A stretch of 64,000 bases of DNA, taken from Schistosoma mansoni. Its lineage: Eukaryota > Platyhelminthes > Trematoda > Strigeidida > Schistosomatidae. The notes beneath the pieces were generated by a model, which saw only the letters and a program-made list of their open reading frames with translations, was not told the DNA's origin and searched no databases. Both the position numbers and the translations under genes were made by a program. The stretch spans positions 3,775,295-3,839,294 of the forward strand of contig NC_031497.1 in the NCBI RefSeq assembly GCF_000237925.1, in the 5' to 3' direction. Positions 20,344-31,400 of the stretch are shown piece by piece; position 1 is the first letter of the stretch, and every line of letters begins with the position of its first letter.

Positions 20344-23228
20344 TCAAAACTCCTGATCTTTTTCCTGTTCTCCTCTTCGTTTAAAACCACGTTGTACAAA
20401 TTCAGGGTCGTATGGTTCACCAGTTGTGCAAGTAGCAGGTTTTGGTGTTTGAAGGAGTCCAAAGTGACTTAACGGCCATACACGGAGAAATACTTTGTAT
20501 TCTAAGTGAGAAACGGGGACGGGGCCATAAGACCTTGAGTCTAATGACTGTAATGTATTATCACCTTCTAACCAAACATGACCTCGAGGTACCTGAGAAG
20601 AGAGAGTTGCGTCAATACATTATTAATTCTTTTACATCGCTACCATTCTATACGTTACTTTAAACTAAGACAAATTACTATGGGTGAAAATGCATAGTTA
20701 TGAATAAAGAGAGGTTTGAATGCCATGTTAACTCAAATTGTTACATTGAAAAGATGTTTTCAAACTAGTAAATTTCTTAATTCCACCGGTAACGAAAAAC
20801 AACAAAGAGATTAAAATCATCTGTCAGTGTCGAAAATGACAACTAAGATATATATAACTCTTTAAGTACTTAAAATGAAACAGGGTAGATACCATAACCT
20901 TAACGATCAATTTTATTCAGTCTTTCGTGGTTTACAGTTGCTGATCTTAATTATCCTAGTTATTCGTGAAAATCTCCCCCGAACACTCTGGTACGGTCGA
21001 CAGTGGGGAAAGTCCACTTCACCTCTCGAAATGCTCCCACATGGCCACGCGTATACAGTCACTTCCAGGGAAGTAGCAGTAGAGTTGTTGTTTGCGAAAT
21101 CGAGAGGACGAAAAGCGAATATCTGGCGTTTTAACCGGGTTGATGGGTATGGAAGATCCACCTAGGGAGTTGGAAAACCCTGATTCTAAACCAATAGTGC
21201 ACATTGGCTCGAGGATCCTGAGGGAACAAATGACGTGTAAACCTATTGATGGTCACCGTTTACTATGGACTGCATCTTCTAACGTTGCCCCACTGCCTTG
21301 TAGCCTAGACCTCTAGATCAAAGGCTGGAGGAGTGGCCTCCTAGGAAAACGATCTGCTCGGTTTGGATGCCCAGGCAGAATCGCAACCCTCACAAAAATC
21401 GAAGGATGGATAGCAGCGCATATATATTTGATGCCTTGTTGTACCAATGTTTATGTGTATGAATAAATAAAATAAACTCGTAAAAATCAGTTTTACAATG
21501 ACTAACTTTATTATTCAAAGTAATAACCTAGTACGAATATCCGTAAGATTAATTTACTCTATTCAAAATGACTAACGTGGCAGTTTTCCCAATAAGTCGA
21601 AATAGACTAGTTGAAGGGGGTACAATATACGTCTGAACCCCATGTTGGTAGACGACTAATGTGACCAAAGACTCATTTGTTTTTTTACACAACACTAAGA
21701 ATCGGATTTCAACTGATTAATAAGCGGCTATATGAGACAGAGATAACATTTTAAAAACATTAGCAGTTATCTACTCAAGTGTTTTTAACCATCATTACTC
21801 ATATAAAACAAGAACTACTAACTTGGGGTATTGTTAATAGTGAAATTTTAAACTATGAAGTAGGAACAAGTGTTCAGCTCAATTACAAACTACATCGTTA
21901 GAACCATGGTAAAAGATGGAAGGAATGTCTTCGTTGAAAAACTGCATACAATAAATTTATGCAGCTTTAGGTTATTAATCATAGATGTGGGTAATGGTTT
22001 AGTTCTATTAGTTAGTTTGTGAGAAAACTAAAACTGACGATTAGAGACCTGTGATGATAATAACATAATTAAGTCAGATAGTTACAAAAGTATTTGCTTA
22101 ACATTTTGTGCGTCTTACGAGTCCTAATACCTTATTCTGCTTTCCATTTGTTTCTCCTGATTTTTAATACGTCAATTAGTGATAGCGCCTCTCTTTTGAC
22201 ATTTACACTGTCATATTGCTCTAAAAAATTGATGAAGATTTTAACGAACAAAACAAGATCTGATTTATTTTGAAAATAACGACTTTATCTCCTGTATTCA
22301 CCTGATGTGCACAAGCGAAGGCTGGAAGGGTGTTTTTGAATGGAGACATATCTTATATAGTGAATGCAGGGCTGTTTTTAGTGAATGGTCCCCCTGGAAT
22401 CGTTAAGTCAACGGCAGCTACGAATTTTTAGTCGATTTCCACGTCCACCTTACTTATGGCGATCCAATATAAGAATTATGATTTCCAAACACTTGTTCCC
22501 TTTACCAAAGTTAAGTGACATAAGGTAGAAAAATTATCGATAACTTGACGTTTATGGAAAACTTTGGTTTGATTCATAAAGTTACCAGTCTCAAACAAAC
22601 AGAAGGCTTGAGTTTGAAACTAGACAAATGAATCTGATCATAAATATAATACTCTTTGTTTTAAGGACAATGTGGAGTATTTTCTCACTACTGCATATAG
22701 GGAACGCTTTTAGTATTCAGAAATAACTTGTAGAAGCATAGGCACAGAAGTCCTTGGCGACTGACCGAAACCATACAATCTTGATGAATTTTGGGAGGTG
22801 CTGTGTTTACCTGCTTAGCGATAATTTCCCTATGGTTCTTGTCCCAGAAAGTAACTCGGTCATCGCCAAGACCCTTGATACGCTTTAGAACATGCGTAGT
22901 ATCATACTTCCTGCGTTGACAAGCAATAACAACATCTCCTCTATAAGTAGAATGATTGTTTGAGTGCATTATACCTTGTAATACGTCCCAAAATGATTGA
23001 GAGTCTTTCAACAACTAGATAGTCACCATCATTAATAGTGGGCTGCATACTAACACCTTCACACTGAAAAATTTAGGCGAGAATTTGTGCGGAACTTGCG
23101 TAAACTATTGTACCAACAAATGGATGATATTTGTAAGTAATTATACCAGCGCTTAAAGCTATTATTCCTCGAAAAACACCGTTCGGCAACTTCCTCAGCA
23201 TTGACCTTGAGTAGTTAAATTTCGGCAT
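20344..23228 (-). CDS. IMMP1L: Mitochondrial inner membrane protease subunit 1-like (S26 signal peptidase)
   Basis: Membrane-bound serine peptidase (S26 family) that removes sorting signals from proteins reaching the mitochondrial intermembrane space. Assembled exons: 23228-23100, 23063-22975, 22940-22811, 20592-20344; 597 nt, 198 residues, all phases consistent. An N-terminal hydrophobic stretch (IIALSAGII) precedes the catalytic-serine motif CEGVSMQPTINDGD (Ser48). RGDVVIAC is followed by LKRIKGLGDD (Lys92 is the expected general base), then VPRGHVWLEGDN, DSRSYGPVP and LRVWPLSHFGLL. WLEGDN and WPLS-FG fit subunit 1 better than subunit 2. About 40 polar residues follow WPLSHFG, longer than in the human protein. 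Introns 1 and 2 are only about 36 and 34 nt; intron 3 (2218 nt) holds a retroelement end. The start could also be the in-frame ATG at 23201. Intron 1 may use a GC donor (GCAAGT) or a GT 6 nt upstream. No single open frame covers the gene. Confidence 0.9.
20930..21480 (+). repeat. Non-LTR retroelement 3'-end repeat (family E), copy 1
   Basis: Matches 48560-49105 along its length: CTCTCGAAATGCTC, ACATGGCCACGC, AGAGGACGAAAAGCGAAT, GATCCACCTAGGG, CTTGTTGTACCAATGTTTAT and an AATAAATAAAATAAA tail at about 21460. The A-rich tail gives plus orientation, antisense to the peptidase gene in whose third intron it lies. It is mostly untranslated sequence and I saw no convincing RT motif. Confidence 0.6.
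22941..22974 (-). other. 34-nt micro-intron of IMMP1L
   Basis: GT...AG borders (GTATAATG ... TTCTACTTATAG). Removing it joins ...GRIT and RGDVVIAC in frame, matching the family consensus; leaving it in gives a stop. Confidence 0.85.
23064..23099 (-). other. ~36-nt micro-intron of IMMP1L, probable GC-AG type
   Basis: Donor GCAAGT and acceptor ATTTTTCAG. Removal joins FVGTIVY to CEGVSMQP, aligning with the YVG-FVVC-GPSMEP pattern of the family. A GT donor 6 nt upstream would make it 42 nt and drop two residues. Unspliced, a TAA interrupts the frame. Confidence 0.7.
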
Positions 23229-23470
23229 AAGTGCAGGAATATTTTGGTTGCAGAGAAAACATGCAGTATCACCTTAAGCAATGGATACGGCATAGTTGAT
23301 TTTCTTAAAATAACACCTGAGGTTGAAACTACTTTTGAGAAATTACTTACGATAAGCTTGTTCGAGCCTCAATATTGGAAAATTCGGCATAAACATTACT
23401 TGTCATTGGTACTTTTTATCAGTTTTAGTTAGAAAAGGACAAGGGTTTGAGTGGCCTATGTTAGTCCTGG
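23229..23470. promoter_or_regulatory. Upstream region of IMMP1L
   Basis: Sequence 5' of the peptidase start. The reading frame carries on upstream without another ATG to a TAA about 50 nt further on. No clear core promoter element was seen. Confidence 0.25.
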
Positions 23471-23479
23471 CAGTGGTGT

Positions 23480-23690
23480 TCCCTCAGTTTATTCGACGTT
23501 TTTTTAAAACGTCCAGAGGTGGAGCTTCAATATTATGTTTAGGTAATGAGTTCCATTCGTTTGTGGTTCTCTGGGAAAGTAACCTCTGTTCTGCCTGTAT
23601 TACAAAGGAAATACATTTAGTTTGGACAGCCTCTCGTTATACGGCAGCTTTGTCATGCTGGGAATCAATTTGATTGCTGTCTCTTGAAAC
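23480..23690 (-). pseudogene. CR1-like non-LTR retrotransposon C-terminal fragment
   Basis: The minus strand reads LIPSMTKLPYNERLSKLNVF and, further on, LLSQRTTNEWNSLPKHNIEA with PPLDVLKKR. The pattern K-LPY-ERL-KLN-FPL ... SQR--N-WNSLP ... FK-RLD is the familiar end of CR1-type reverse transcriptase proteins in schistosomes. The middle part between the two motifs is missing, so this copy has an internal deletion. Confidence 0.7.
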
Positions 23691-23692
23691 TT

Positions 23693-23714
23693 TTGCAACA
23701 ACTAGTTGTTGCAA
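23693..23714. repeat. 22-bp perfect palindrome
   Basis: TTGCAACAACT and its reverse complement AGTTGTTGCAA are joined without a spacer. The core AACTAGTTGT occurs again a few bases downstream (about 23717). Confidence 0.85.
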
Positions 23715-24094
23715 TTAACTAGTTGTCTTTTGTGGCAGGGACCGATTGCTCGGGTTTACGATGAACAATTATTGTATACAAAGTCAGAAGGATTTTAGCA
23801 ATGACATGGATAAAGGTCTTGGTCACTGATCAGAGGGTTCTGGAACCTACGAAGGCCATTGCATGGAAGTGTGCAGTAGTTTTCAAGTCCTCGCTATCAA
23901 TCACCAGTATGTAACTCGGAAGCAGATAGTTCAATGTTATTCACACTGTATGTACCTGTATCTTTGTGACCAATGTGCATCATAATGCACTTGAGAGTAT
24001 TTGTGCGATATGAATGACCTGTTTCAAATTCATGCTGCTTTTCAGAAAGGATCCAGTTTTTCTCGATATTTAAACAACTACTCTGGTGTATGCT

Positions 24095-24375
24095 ACTTAC
24101 GTTGACAAATATAAGTAGTTTGTAACAAAAATCTTTAGTGGAATGCATAGCGGCAGAAGATTGAAGACTGAACTGAATACAACAGGGACGTTAACAGTGG
24201 GTGATTGTAAAGAAAATCGAAATGAAAGAATCATGGAGCATAAAAAGGACAACTGAATGAAGATGTGCAAATAATGTCATTATGATGTGTTTTTCATATT
24301 TTAAGGAGGCACTTTGTATTTTGAATTAATTAAAAGATACTTTTGTCTCACCTGAGTTCTCGCATACGACATTAC
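24095..24375 (+). repeat. Dispersed ~300-bp repeat (family C), copy 3
   Basis: Begins GCTACTTACGTTGACA...TATAAGTAG (imperfect dyad like copy 2), then AGCGGCAGAAGATTGAAGA, GTGCAAATAATG, TCATATTTTAAGG and TTTTGTCTCACCTGAGTTCTC. It is noncoding. Confidence 0.6.
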
Positions 24376-24439
24376 CTCTGAATAATCATCCTCAATATCT
24401 TATAAAACACACTAGCTAGACTTACAGGCATATGGTTCT

Positions 24440-24620
24440 AACATTCATGTCACGTACCTGTTTCGAATAGGACAGGACTTACTATGGTATCTGCCCAGTC
24501 TTTTGGCAATCTGCCTCGGGCTAGAGGTAGGTTGGGACACATATTCAGGGGAATTTCGATGAAATTTTCCAGTTCCTTTATGAATCTAGGACGTGCTAAA
24601 TCATATCTCACTACTAAGGT
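24440..24620 (-). pseudogene. Reverse-transcriptase fragment, probably CR1-like
   Basis: The minus strand reads RFIKELENFIEIPLNMC, RGRLPKDWADTIVSPV. The LPKDW...I--P motif marks the N-terminal part of a non-LTR reverse transcriptase domain. It lies beyond the natural C-terminus of the neighbouring RTE copy, so it is a separate fragment. Confidence 0.5.
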
Positions 24621-26640
24621 GCGCCTGTCACCCCTCGCTGAGGAACATGGGTCGCTAACCAGCATTATCCAACCCTGTCCTGGGCAATCCTTTCCAGATG
24701 TTTCCAGTTTATAATCATTTGCAACAGGTCCTTTAGTCTTCCACTTGTTTGTTTCCTTTCAGGATTCCAAGTTAGTGCTTGCTTCGTGATGATTTCCTCA
24801 ATGTTTGTCCTATCCACTTCCAATGTCTTTTCCTAATTTCCTCTTCAGCTGGAAGCTGGTTTGTTCTCTCCCACAGAAAGCTGTTGCTGATGGCATCTGG
24901 TCAACGGATAGTGAGTATCTTGCGTAGACAACTGTTTATAAATACTTTTACCTTCTTGACGATGATTGTAGTAGTTCTCTACGTTTCAGATCCGTACAGT
25001 AGGACTGTTTTGACGCTCGTATTGAAGATTCTCACTTTGATATTAGTTGACAGTTCTTTTGAGTTCCATATGTTCTTCAATTGCAGTAATGCTATCCTTG
25101 TTTTGCCAATCCTAGCGATTACATCTGCATCCGATGCCCCTTGTTCATCTATGATACTGCCCATGTAAGTGAATGTTTCCACCTTTTCTAGAGCTTCATC
25201 ATCAAGTGTGATCGGGTTAGTCTTCTCCGTGTTGTATTTGAGGATCTTGCTTTTACCTTTGTGTATGTTGAAGCCTACTGATGCAGAGGATGTTGCTACA
25301 CTGGCAGTCCTCACCTGCATTTGTTAGTGTGTATGGGATGAGGGGGGGCTAGGTTGTCAGCAAAGTCTAAATCTCCTAGTTGCATTCAAGCTGTCCATTG
25401 TATACCACGCTTCCTCCCAGATGCCGATATCTTAATAGTCCAATCAACTACTAGAAGGAAGATATAGGGCAAAAGTATGTAACATTGTCTGACACCTGTC
25501 CTTACTTAGAATACATCTTTGCTTCAGTTTCACCTTTGACAGAGCCAAGTGATGATCTGAAGCTATGTCAGCCCTATTTGATCTTACGTCTTTGGATCTT
25601 ACGAATTTTTTATTGGTACAAATGCAAGAGATTTTATTCTCTGTGGTGTGATTCGGTGGGCCCCTTGTGGCTTTGTGCATGAGTTTGTGGAGGAATATTG
25701 TGCTGTCTATGACCATTTTGCTGGATGCACATGAGTATGCAAATGTCCCCTCCATTTTCGTCCCTTTCTCCCAACCAGTCCATGTCGTCCCATGATATCT
25801 TCATACCCAGTGTTGTCCATTCCGACGTTTGCGTTTGGATCTCCTATCAGGATTGTCTGGTCCTTTCGTGGGCACTTTGCTATGATTGATTGCAGCCACC
25901 CATAGGACAGATCTTTATCGTCGTCACTGCTATCATTTATGCTCGCATAGAACTTAATAACATTCCTCTTCTTTGACTAGGTCTTCTAAGACTTGAAGCC
26001 TGTTGCTGCCAGGCATCTTGAATTTGTCGAGTGTATCAGGATCTCGAAGAAAGGCTGTACTAAACTTTGTAATGCTGTTTCTCCAACTTTCTAGCACTTC
26101 TTCATTTTCATTTTCATCCTGACCACAACCAGGTGACTATCTGAAGCTATTTTACCTATGTTCTCTCATTGCTCTTAAGTCTTCCATAGATCTTCATTCT
26201 CGTTGATCGTGATCCCCTCCTATTTTATTTTGAAGGATGCTTTGATGATTCTGGATCCATGAGATTTTCGTCTTATATGTGCTTTTCGTGCTTCTTTGAA
26301 CAGTATCAATAGAAATCCCTGTGTTCATGTAGCATTTACTTCTTCATGACCAGAGTACAACAGCAGCTCTCCCGAATCTAATGTTTTCTGTCCAGCTTGT
26401 GATCAATAAGTTTCACTTATTCCTGGAACGGTCAAGTTTTATCTCCACATTTCCTCAGCTACTTGACCGATTTTCTCGGTCTGCCTTGTGGTTCGAACAT
26501 TCCATGTTTATCTGGTTGCCAGGAGGAATATCGGCCTGGTGACTTTCAAAAGACCTGAGCTTTCATCACGAGGTGTCATAACTTTCCTAAATGAGGATTC
26601 TTGGCTATAGGTTTTTAGCAGGGTTATTTTTTACGGGATG
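24621..26640 (-). pseudogene. RTE-like retrotransposon with endonuclease and RT, internally deleted
   Basis: Minus-strand order: endonuclease (about 26600-25510, with PNHTTENKISCICTNKKF and ADIASDHHLALSKVKLK, the SDHH motif of AP-type endonucleases). It runs directly into the RT palm end (GVRQCYILLPYIFLLVVDW at about 25495, DLDFADN in place of the usual FADD, at about 25355). Then follow ASVGFNIHKGKSKIL, ETFTYMGSIIDEQGASDADV, VKTVLLYGSET, and the C-terminal region down to MLVSDPCSSARGDRR at about 24625. The first half of RT is missing at about 25500. Frame changes and the lost Asp show that it is dead. Confidence 0.8.
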
Positions 26641-26729
26641 GGGTTGGTTACTTTATGCCTAATCCTCTTCTTTTATCCGAATGTGAGTCAGCGATCCAAA
26701 GGACACAATGACGGATGGTCGCCCAATGT

Positions 26730-26990
26730 GGTTGATTGATTGAAGTTAGTCATTAACACCGTTGGATTTCAAATCAATGGTCTCTGAAGTTCAGCGTCCA
26801 CGCTCGAGACCAAAGGTGTTGAGTTAGACTACGGAGTGCAAGGTCGTGACTGCCCACTGCTGAATGGTCTGAAATAAGAACGAAACGGTCATGCGGCGCT
26901 CCCAGGTTTTCATCGGCGGTCTAACTTAGGTCGGTTCATGATTTCAATGACATTCAACAGTCCCCACAACCCCTTAGTGACAATTACTAA
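26730..26990 (+). repeat. Degenerate family B SINE-like copy
   Basis: GATTGATTGAAGTTAGTCATTAACACCGTTGGAT matches the 5' part of the better copies. ACTGCTGAATGGTCTGAAAT and AACGAAACGGTCATG are a decayed hammerhead, and CCCAGGTTTTCATCGGCGGTC and CCCCACAACCCCTT are its tail. Box B is unrecognisable. Confidence 0.65.
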
Positions 26991-28429
26991 GGGCCTGTTT
27001 CAAGTACGTCCTGTTAATTTTGTCAGTATTTCAGGTCCTAGTTTTTCATCACTTTTTAAACTAGAAAAGATATTTATTCCTTAGTTACGTTCATTTATTC
27101 AGAGCTAAATTTTAATTTGAAGAAGTCTCTGCGCTTTGTACTGTTTCTATAGAGATAATGTAGATTTGCTCCCAGTCGTAGACTCAGCAACATTCACGTA
27201 GTTTACTTCGCTAGAAGGTATTACAGGTCAGATTATTGTCGTTAACATCCAACCTCAATTTTCATGATCAATTTCATCAACTAAATACGTTCATAACGAC
27301 CTAGTGTGTCCGGTTAAGAGTTGTCCAAAGACATCTTTATCTTTGGCTTCTGTTTAACCAACTATCCACAGCTAGTTTGTATGCTCAATAATTTCTAACC
27401 TTCCCTCTACAGCACTACTACGAATAACTGGTTCAGTATGTAATCAGAACATTGAGTTTAGGGTGTGTCTATGACGGCTACGCTCGAGTTGAAATACCGT
27501 CAGTTATCCGTAAGTAATTTGTGAAACCACTACTTTTATCACTCGAAAAACGTTTTTAATTATCATATAAAACATCCACTTTTGCCCTCAAATAACCTTC
27601 AGAACAATCTTTTCTTTATGGGTGTTGTAGATCATCAACGTTGATGATCTATGTCGAATGATTGGAGGCCTACTCGAGTAAGAACGGTGTAACGAATAAG
27701 CTAACTTTGAAGTTACACCTTGTGACCAGCACCTTATGTGGATTGTCTGAAGACTGTATAACACAAGGGATGTTATAACAGGAATATATTAGTTAAAGGA
27801 GATACAAGCGAAGTAGAACCACTGCCGTATGGGCCAGTCCATGGCGTATGATTAAGTGATGCGCGTTGATTGTCTTTCACCTTGAAAAGGATCGATGATC
27901 TGTTCGATATTCAGTGACCCAACTGCCGGATGATTTGGTTAGGGTTCAGTGACATTTCACTGGCCCTACACAACGTTCCATCTCGGATTACCAACATGTT
28001 CTGCGAGACCAAACATTTAAGTGGGATCAAACATTTATTGCCTATAATTGTACATTTCTTCTTCGAATCTTATTATTTTACACGAATAGTAGAGCAATTC
28101 TTCAATCCGGTAAAGTTGAAGGAAAATCTTGTCATTAAAATATGAATAGTTGATATGTATGACCTATCAGCACCATAGGATATAAGATCACATACTGTTA
28201 GACCTGTTGCAACAGAGATAAACCTAGGTAGGAAATAGTCTTGTATTCAGCCGAAGCTAATAGTGTCTAAATAAAAAGCATATAAAGCTCACATGAAACT
28301 TTTGATTTTTTATATCAAACTTTGTCCGATTGTATTTCTTATTCTAGTGGTGTTTAATATTCTACCGGACTATTTGATTGTGTTAGAAAACTCTTTTTAG
28401 GATTAAGAAAAACTAAAGTCAATCTTTAT
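26991..28429. other. Intergenic stretch between IMMP1L side and TSP1 gene
   Basis: No gene was recognised. The part from about 27.3 to 28.2 kb is less AT-rich and looks like old repeat sequence, but no protein motif emerged. It contains a 24-bp perfect palindrome at 27628-27651. Confidence 0.35.
27628..27651. repeat. 24-bp perfect palindrome
   Basis: TAGATCATCAAC followed at once by its reverse complement GTTGATGATCTA. No spacer. Confidence 0.9.
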
Positions 28430-28430
28430 T
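28425..28430 (-). terminator. Polyadenylation signal overlapping the stop of the TSP1 gene
   Basis: AATAAA on the minus strand begins within the TAA stop codon. If used, the 3' untranslated region would be only about 15-30 nt. Confidence 0.45.
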
Positions 28431-31400
28431 TAGCAATTAATATTAGTTCCAAAGCACTCAAAGTTCATTTGTTCGGAACCAGGGCATACACGGCCACCAT
28501 TTCTAGGTGCTGGTGAGTTACATTTTCTATATCGACTACGTGTGCCCAATTTCGATGCACATTTTGAATTACAGTTACTCCAATTTGACCATTTTGACCA
28601 TGAACCATCACCTGAAAGATAAAATGTTAATTTATTATCCGTATTATATAGTGATAAAATCGCTTTTCTCGATGAATTTGTCTCATAAAAATAAACTTCA
28701 TTTGTTCTAATTCTTTATTTTTTATTCATCACTAGTCCAGTTAAAAGGCCTGAAAGTTTTGGAAGCTAAGATACGAGTCATATATTTGAGTGTTTTGACA
28801 TGAAATAAAAGTGACTTTTAACTAGCAGTTATGAAGTAGTGATAGAACAACATTATAAGGTAGAATTTTTAGAAAACCCATTGGGAACTGATTGGTAAAA
28901 TCTATTTTCAAATAATCTTGTTACTAAATTTATTGGTAAAATAATTTTCCCTGATGAGATTTAATAGAGTATTGTAGAAATCAAGTAGATTAAGTAATAT
29001 TCATCTATATAACAGCCGGCTGTATTAACTAAACTAGGTTTTCAACATTATAAGGGGCTGCTGTAATAAAGTAGATTAGCCATCTAACAAACTAATACAC
29101 AAATGGGATGACGGAGGACATATATACAAGAGAGACTAATTCAATAAACACCATTAAATCTAACTAACAAATGGAAAAATAAGAAAAAATGAATTTATTT
29201 GGTACATCATTATTGATTACTTTATTTTACATAGTGACCCTTTAACTGTCTCAACAGCGCCTTTGTAAAGAATTTCGTTTGTTTACGTACTTCACTTATA
29301 TGACCGATTAATTAACTACAGGTACACACTTTTATTTTTTATTGTAGTGTGTAATATAGTTTTTCCACTTAACTGTTTTCAGGAAACTAATAGATCAAAA
29401 CCGTTGAAGCTAACTGAAGGATTACGAATATATTTTACATTGGTTTATTTGGGAGGCCGAATCTGTATACAACAAACTTCAAACAAATCTATTCACCATG
29501 GTTAGCAGAGATGGATAGTGGCTAGCAGTGGAATCCAGGACGCGCGTTTCGTCCTATTTGGGACTCGTCAGCTGGATGTACCTGCATCTCAGAGTTGATG
29601 TTCACTCTGGGACTCGAACCCAGTACCCTCGCTTCAAACTNNNNNNNNNNNNNNNNNNNNNNNNNNNNNNNNNNNNNNNNNNNNNNNNNNNNNNNNNNNN
29701 NNNNNNNNNNNNNNNNNNNNNNNNNNNNNNNNNNNNNNNNNNNNNNNNNNNNNNNNNNNNNNNNNNNNNNNNNNNNNNNNNNNNNNNNNNNNNNNNNNNN
29801 NNNNNNNNNNNNNNNNNNNNNNNNNNNNNNNNNNNNNNNNTGGGGAATGACAATCACAGGATTCTTGAAATTTGGATTTTTCACAGATACAGAATTCCTC
29901 TTTACTTTTAATGAACGAATACAATATAAATACAAGGCAGGCCATACACATAGATATACGATGTACTATCTACTTGATTATAATAAGATGATCAAAAATC
30001 AAATTAAATGTAACGGACATGTCCGTTCAGTATTTTAGTTGCATATTGTTAATCTTTTCTTATTTCACCGTTATCGAAGAAACAAAAGTCACAGAAATCA
30101 TGCTGTTAACAATAATAAAGGAAAGATGTTCAAAATTAAAAGTCATATGGCATTCTTTCTTTTTCCTTCTCAAAACTACTAAGAAATATAAAATCGAAAG
30201 GTTTTGTACAAGTATATGCGTACCTATATTCTCAAGTTTCAGATCCTATAAGGACTACTATCTATCTCTGCTAACCATGCTTGTGAATTAAGGTATATCG
30301 AGGCAATACGCACAGTATGCACATATGCCAATTAGAGACTGACCAGTTGCAGTCCTAACAAAATCGATGGGAAGATTCAAACAAACAATACTAAGTTGAA
30401 TTTAAATCTATTCACCGTTATAGGAAAATGATAGTTTCTTATAGGTATTAGTGTTTTTAGGTTAACTTGGAACTATCCAAACCTAGGGGTCTAAAATGTT
30501 CGGAAAGTCACGTTGAACAAAAAGATGTGTTTTCATTTGTGTATTCAAAGCCGTCTTGAACTAAGCTGGTTACTTCTGACAGACATTTAAAATAGATATG
30601 TAAGAAGAAATCTAATGATCCGATTTTATTCACTTGATCCCCTTCAGTTATTCCGAGTTCAACCACAAACGTCATACTGTTTAAACGTTTGCTTATCTCA
30701 GTCAGTTTTTCCTCACTGAATAAAATATTTTCAAAATTTAATAAGATTTATGGAATTAATTTTACTGGATTATATAACTGTTGTTTGAGTCTATATCATG
30801 CAAATGCAAGAAATACAGAGGACAAACGGATTTTATGCTTTCATTGATATAGAGCTGAAAAACTGTAGATTTACAAAATAATTTACCTCATTCGATGTTT
30901 ACCTTCAAAAAGCTTATAGACACAACGTTTTGGGCAAAATGGACAATTCGCTATGTAGGCATCGGTGTGATTAAGAAGTTATTATATGGTGACCTTAGAA
31001 ACATTCTTGTTGCATGAGAATCGAGTTTTTAATCTATAGCAAAATCACATTCGATTATATCGCTTCAGTTATTTCAGTCAACAGATTTCATAGTTAGTCT
31101 GCTAAGAAATGTTTGTCAAGTAAATATAACATTAATACGAATTGATATCTTTTTATAGATTTTATAACAAACTCACCGGCTCCAATAATAACTACTGCCT
31201 CACAAGATTTTGAAAAATATAAATTACTCATTTCATCAGCAGATGCAATACTAATTTCATATGGTTGACCAATTTTTAGACCAAATATTTCTACAACATA
31301 ATTTTCTCCCCATGGATCTAATTTGTTTAATTTAACTTCTTCAACATAAAGTTCAGATTTTCGATAATGAACAGAATTTATAAGATCTAAAACATGTACT

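Noticed and set aside
20875-21316. Frames on both strands between 20.9 and 21.3 kb
   Set aside because: They overlap a repeat shared with 48.6-49.1 kb that ends in an A-rich tail; frames are not conserved between the two copies.
24779-25168. 129-codon plus-strand frame
   Set aside because: Antisense shadow of the RTE-like RT on the minus strand.
29522-30038. Several frames of 83-147 codons
   Set aside because: Mostly unknown residues from the N gap; artefacts.
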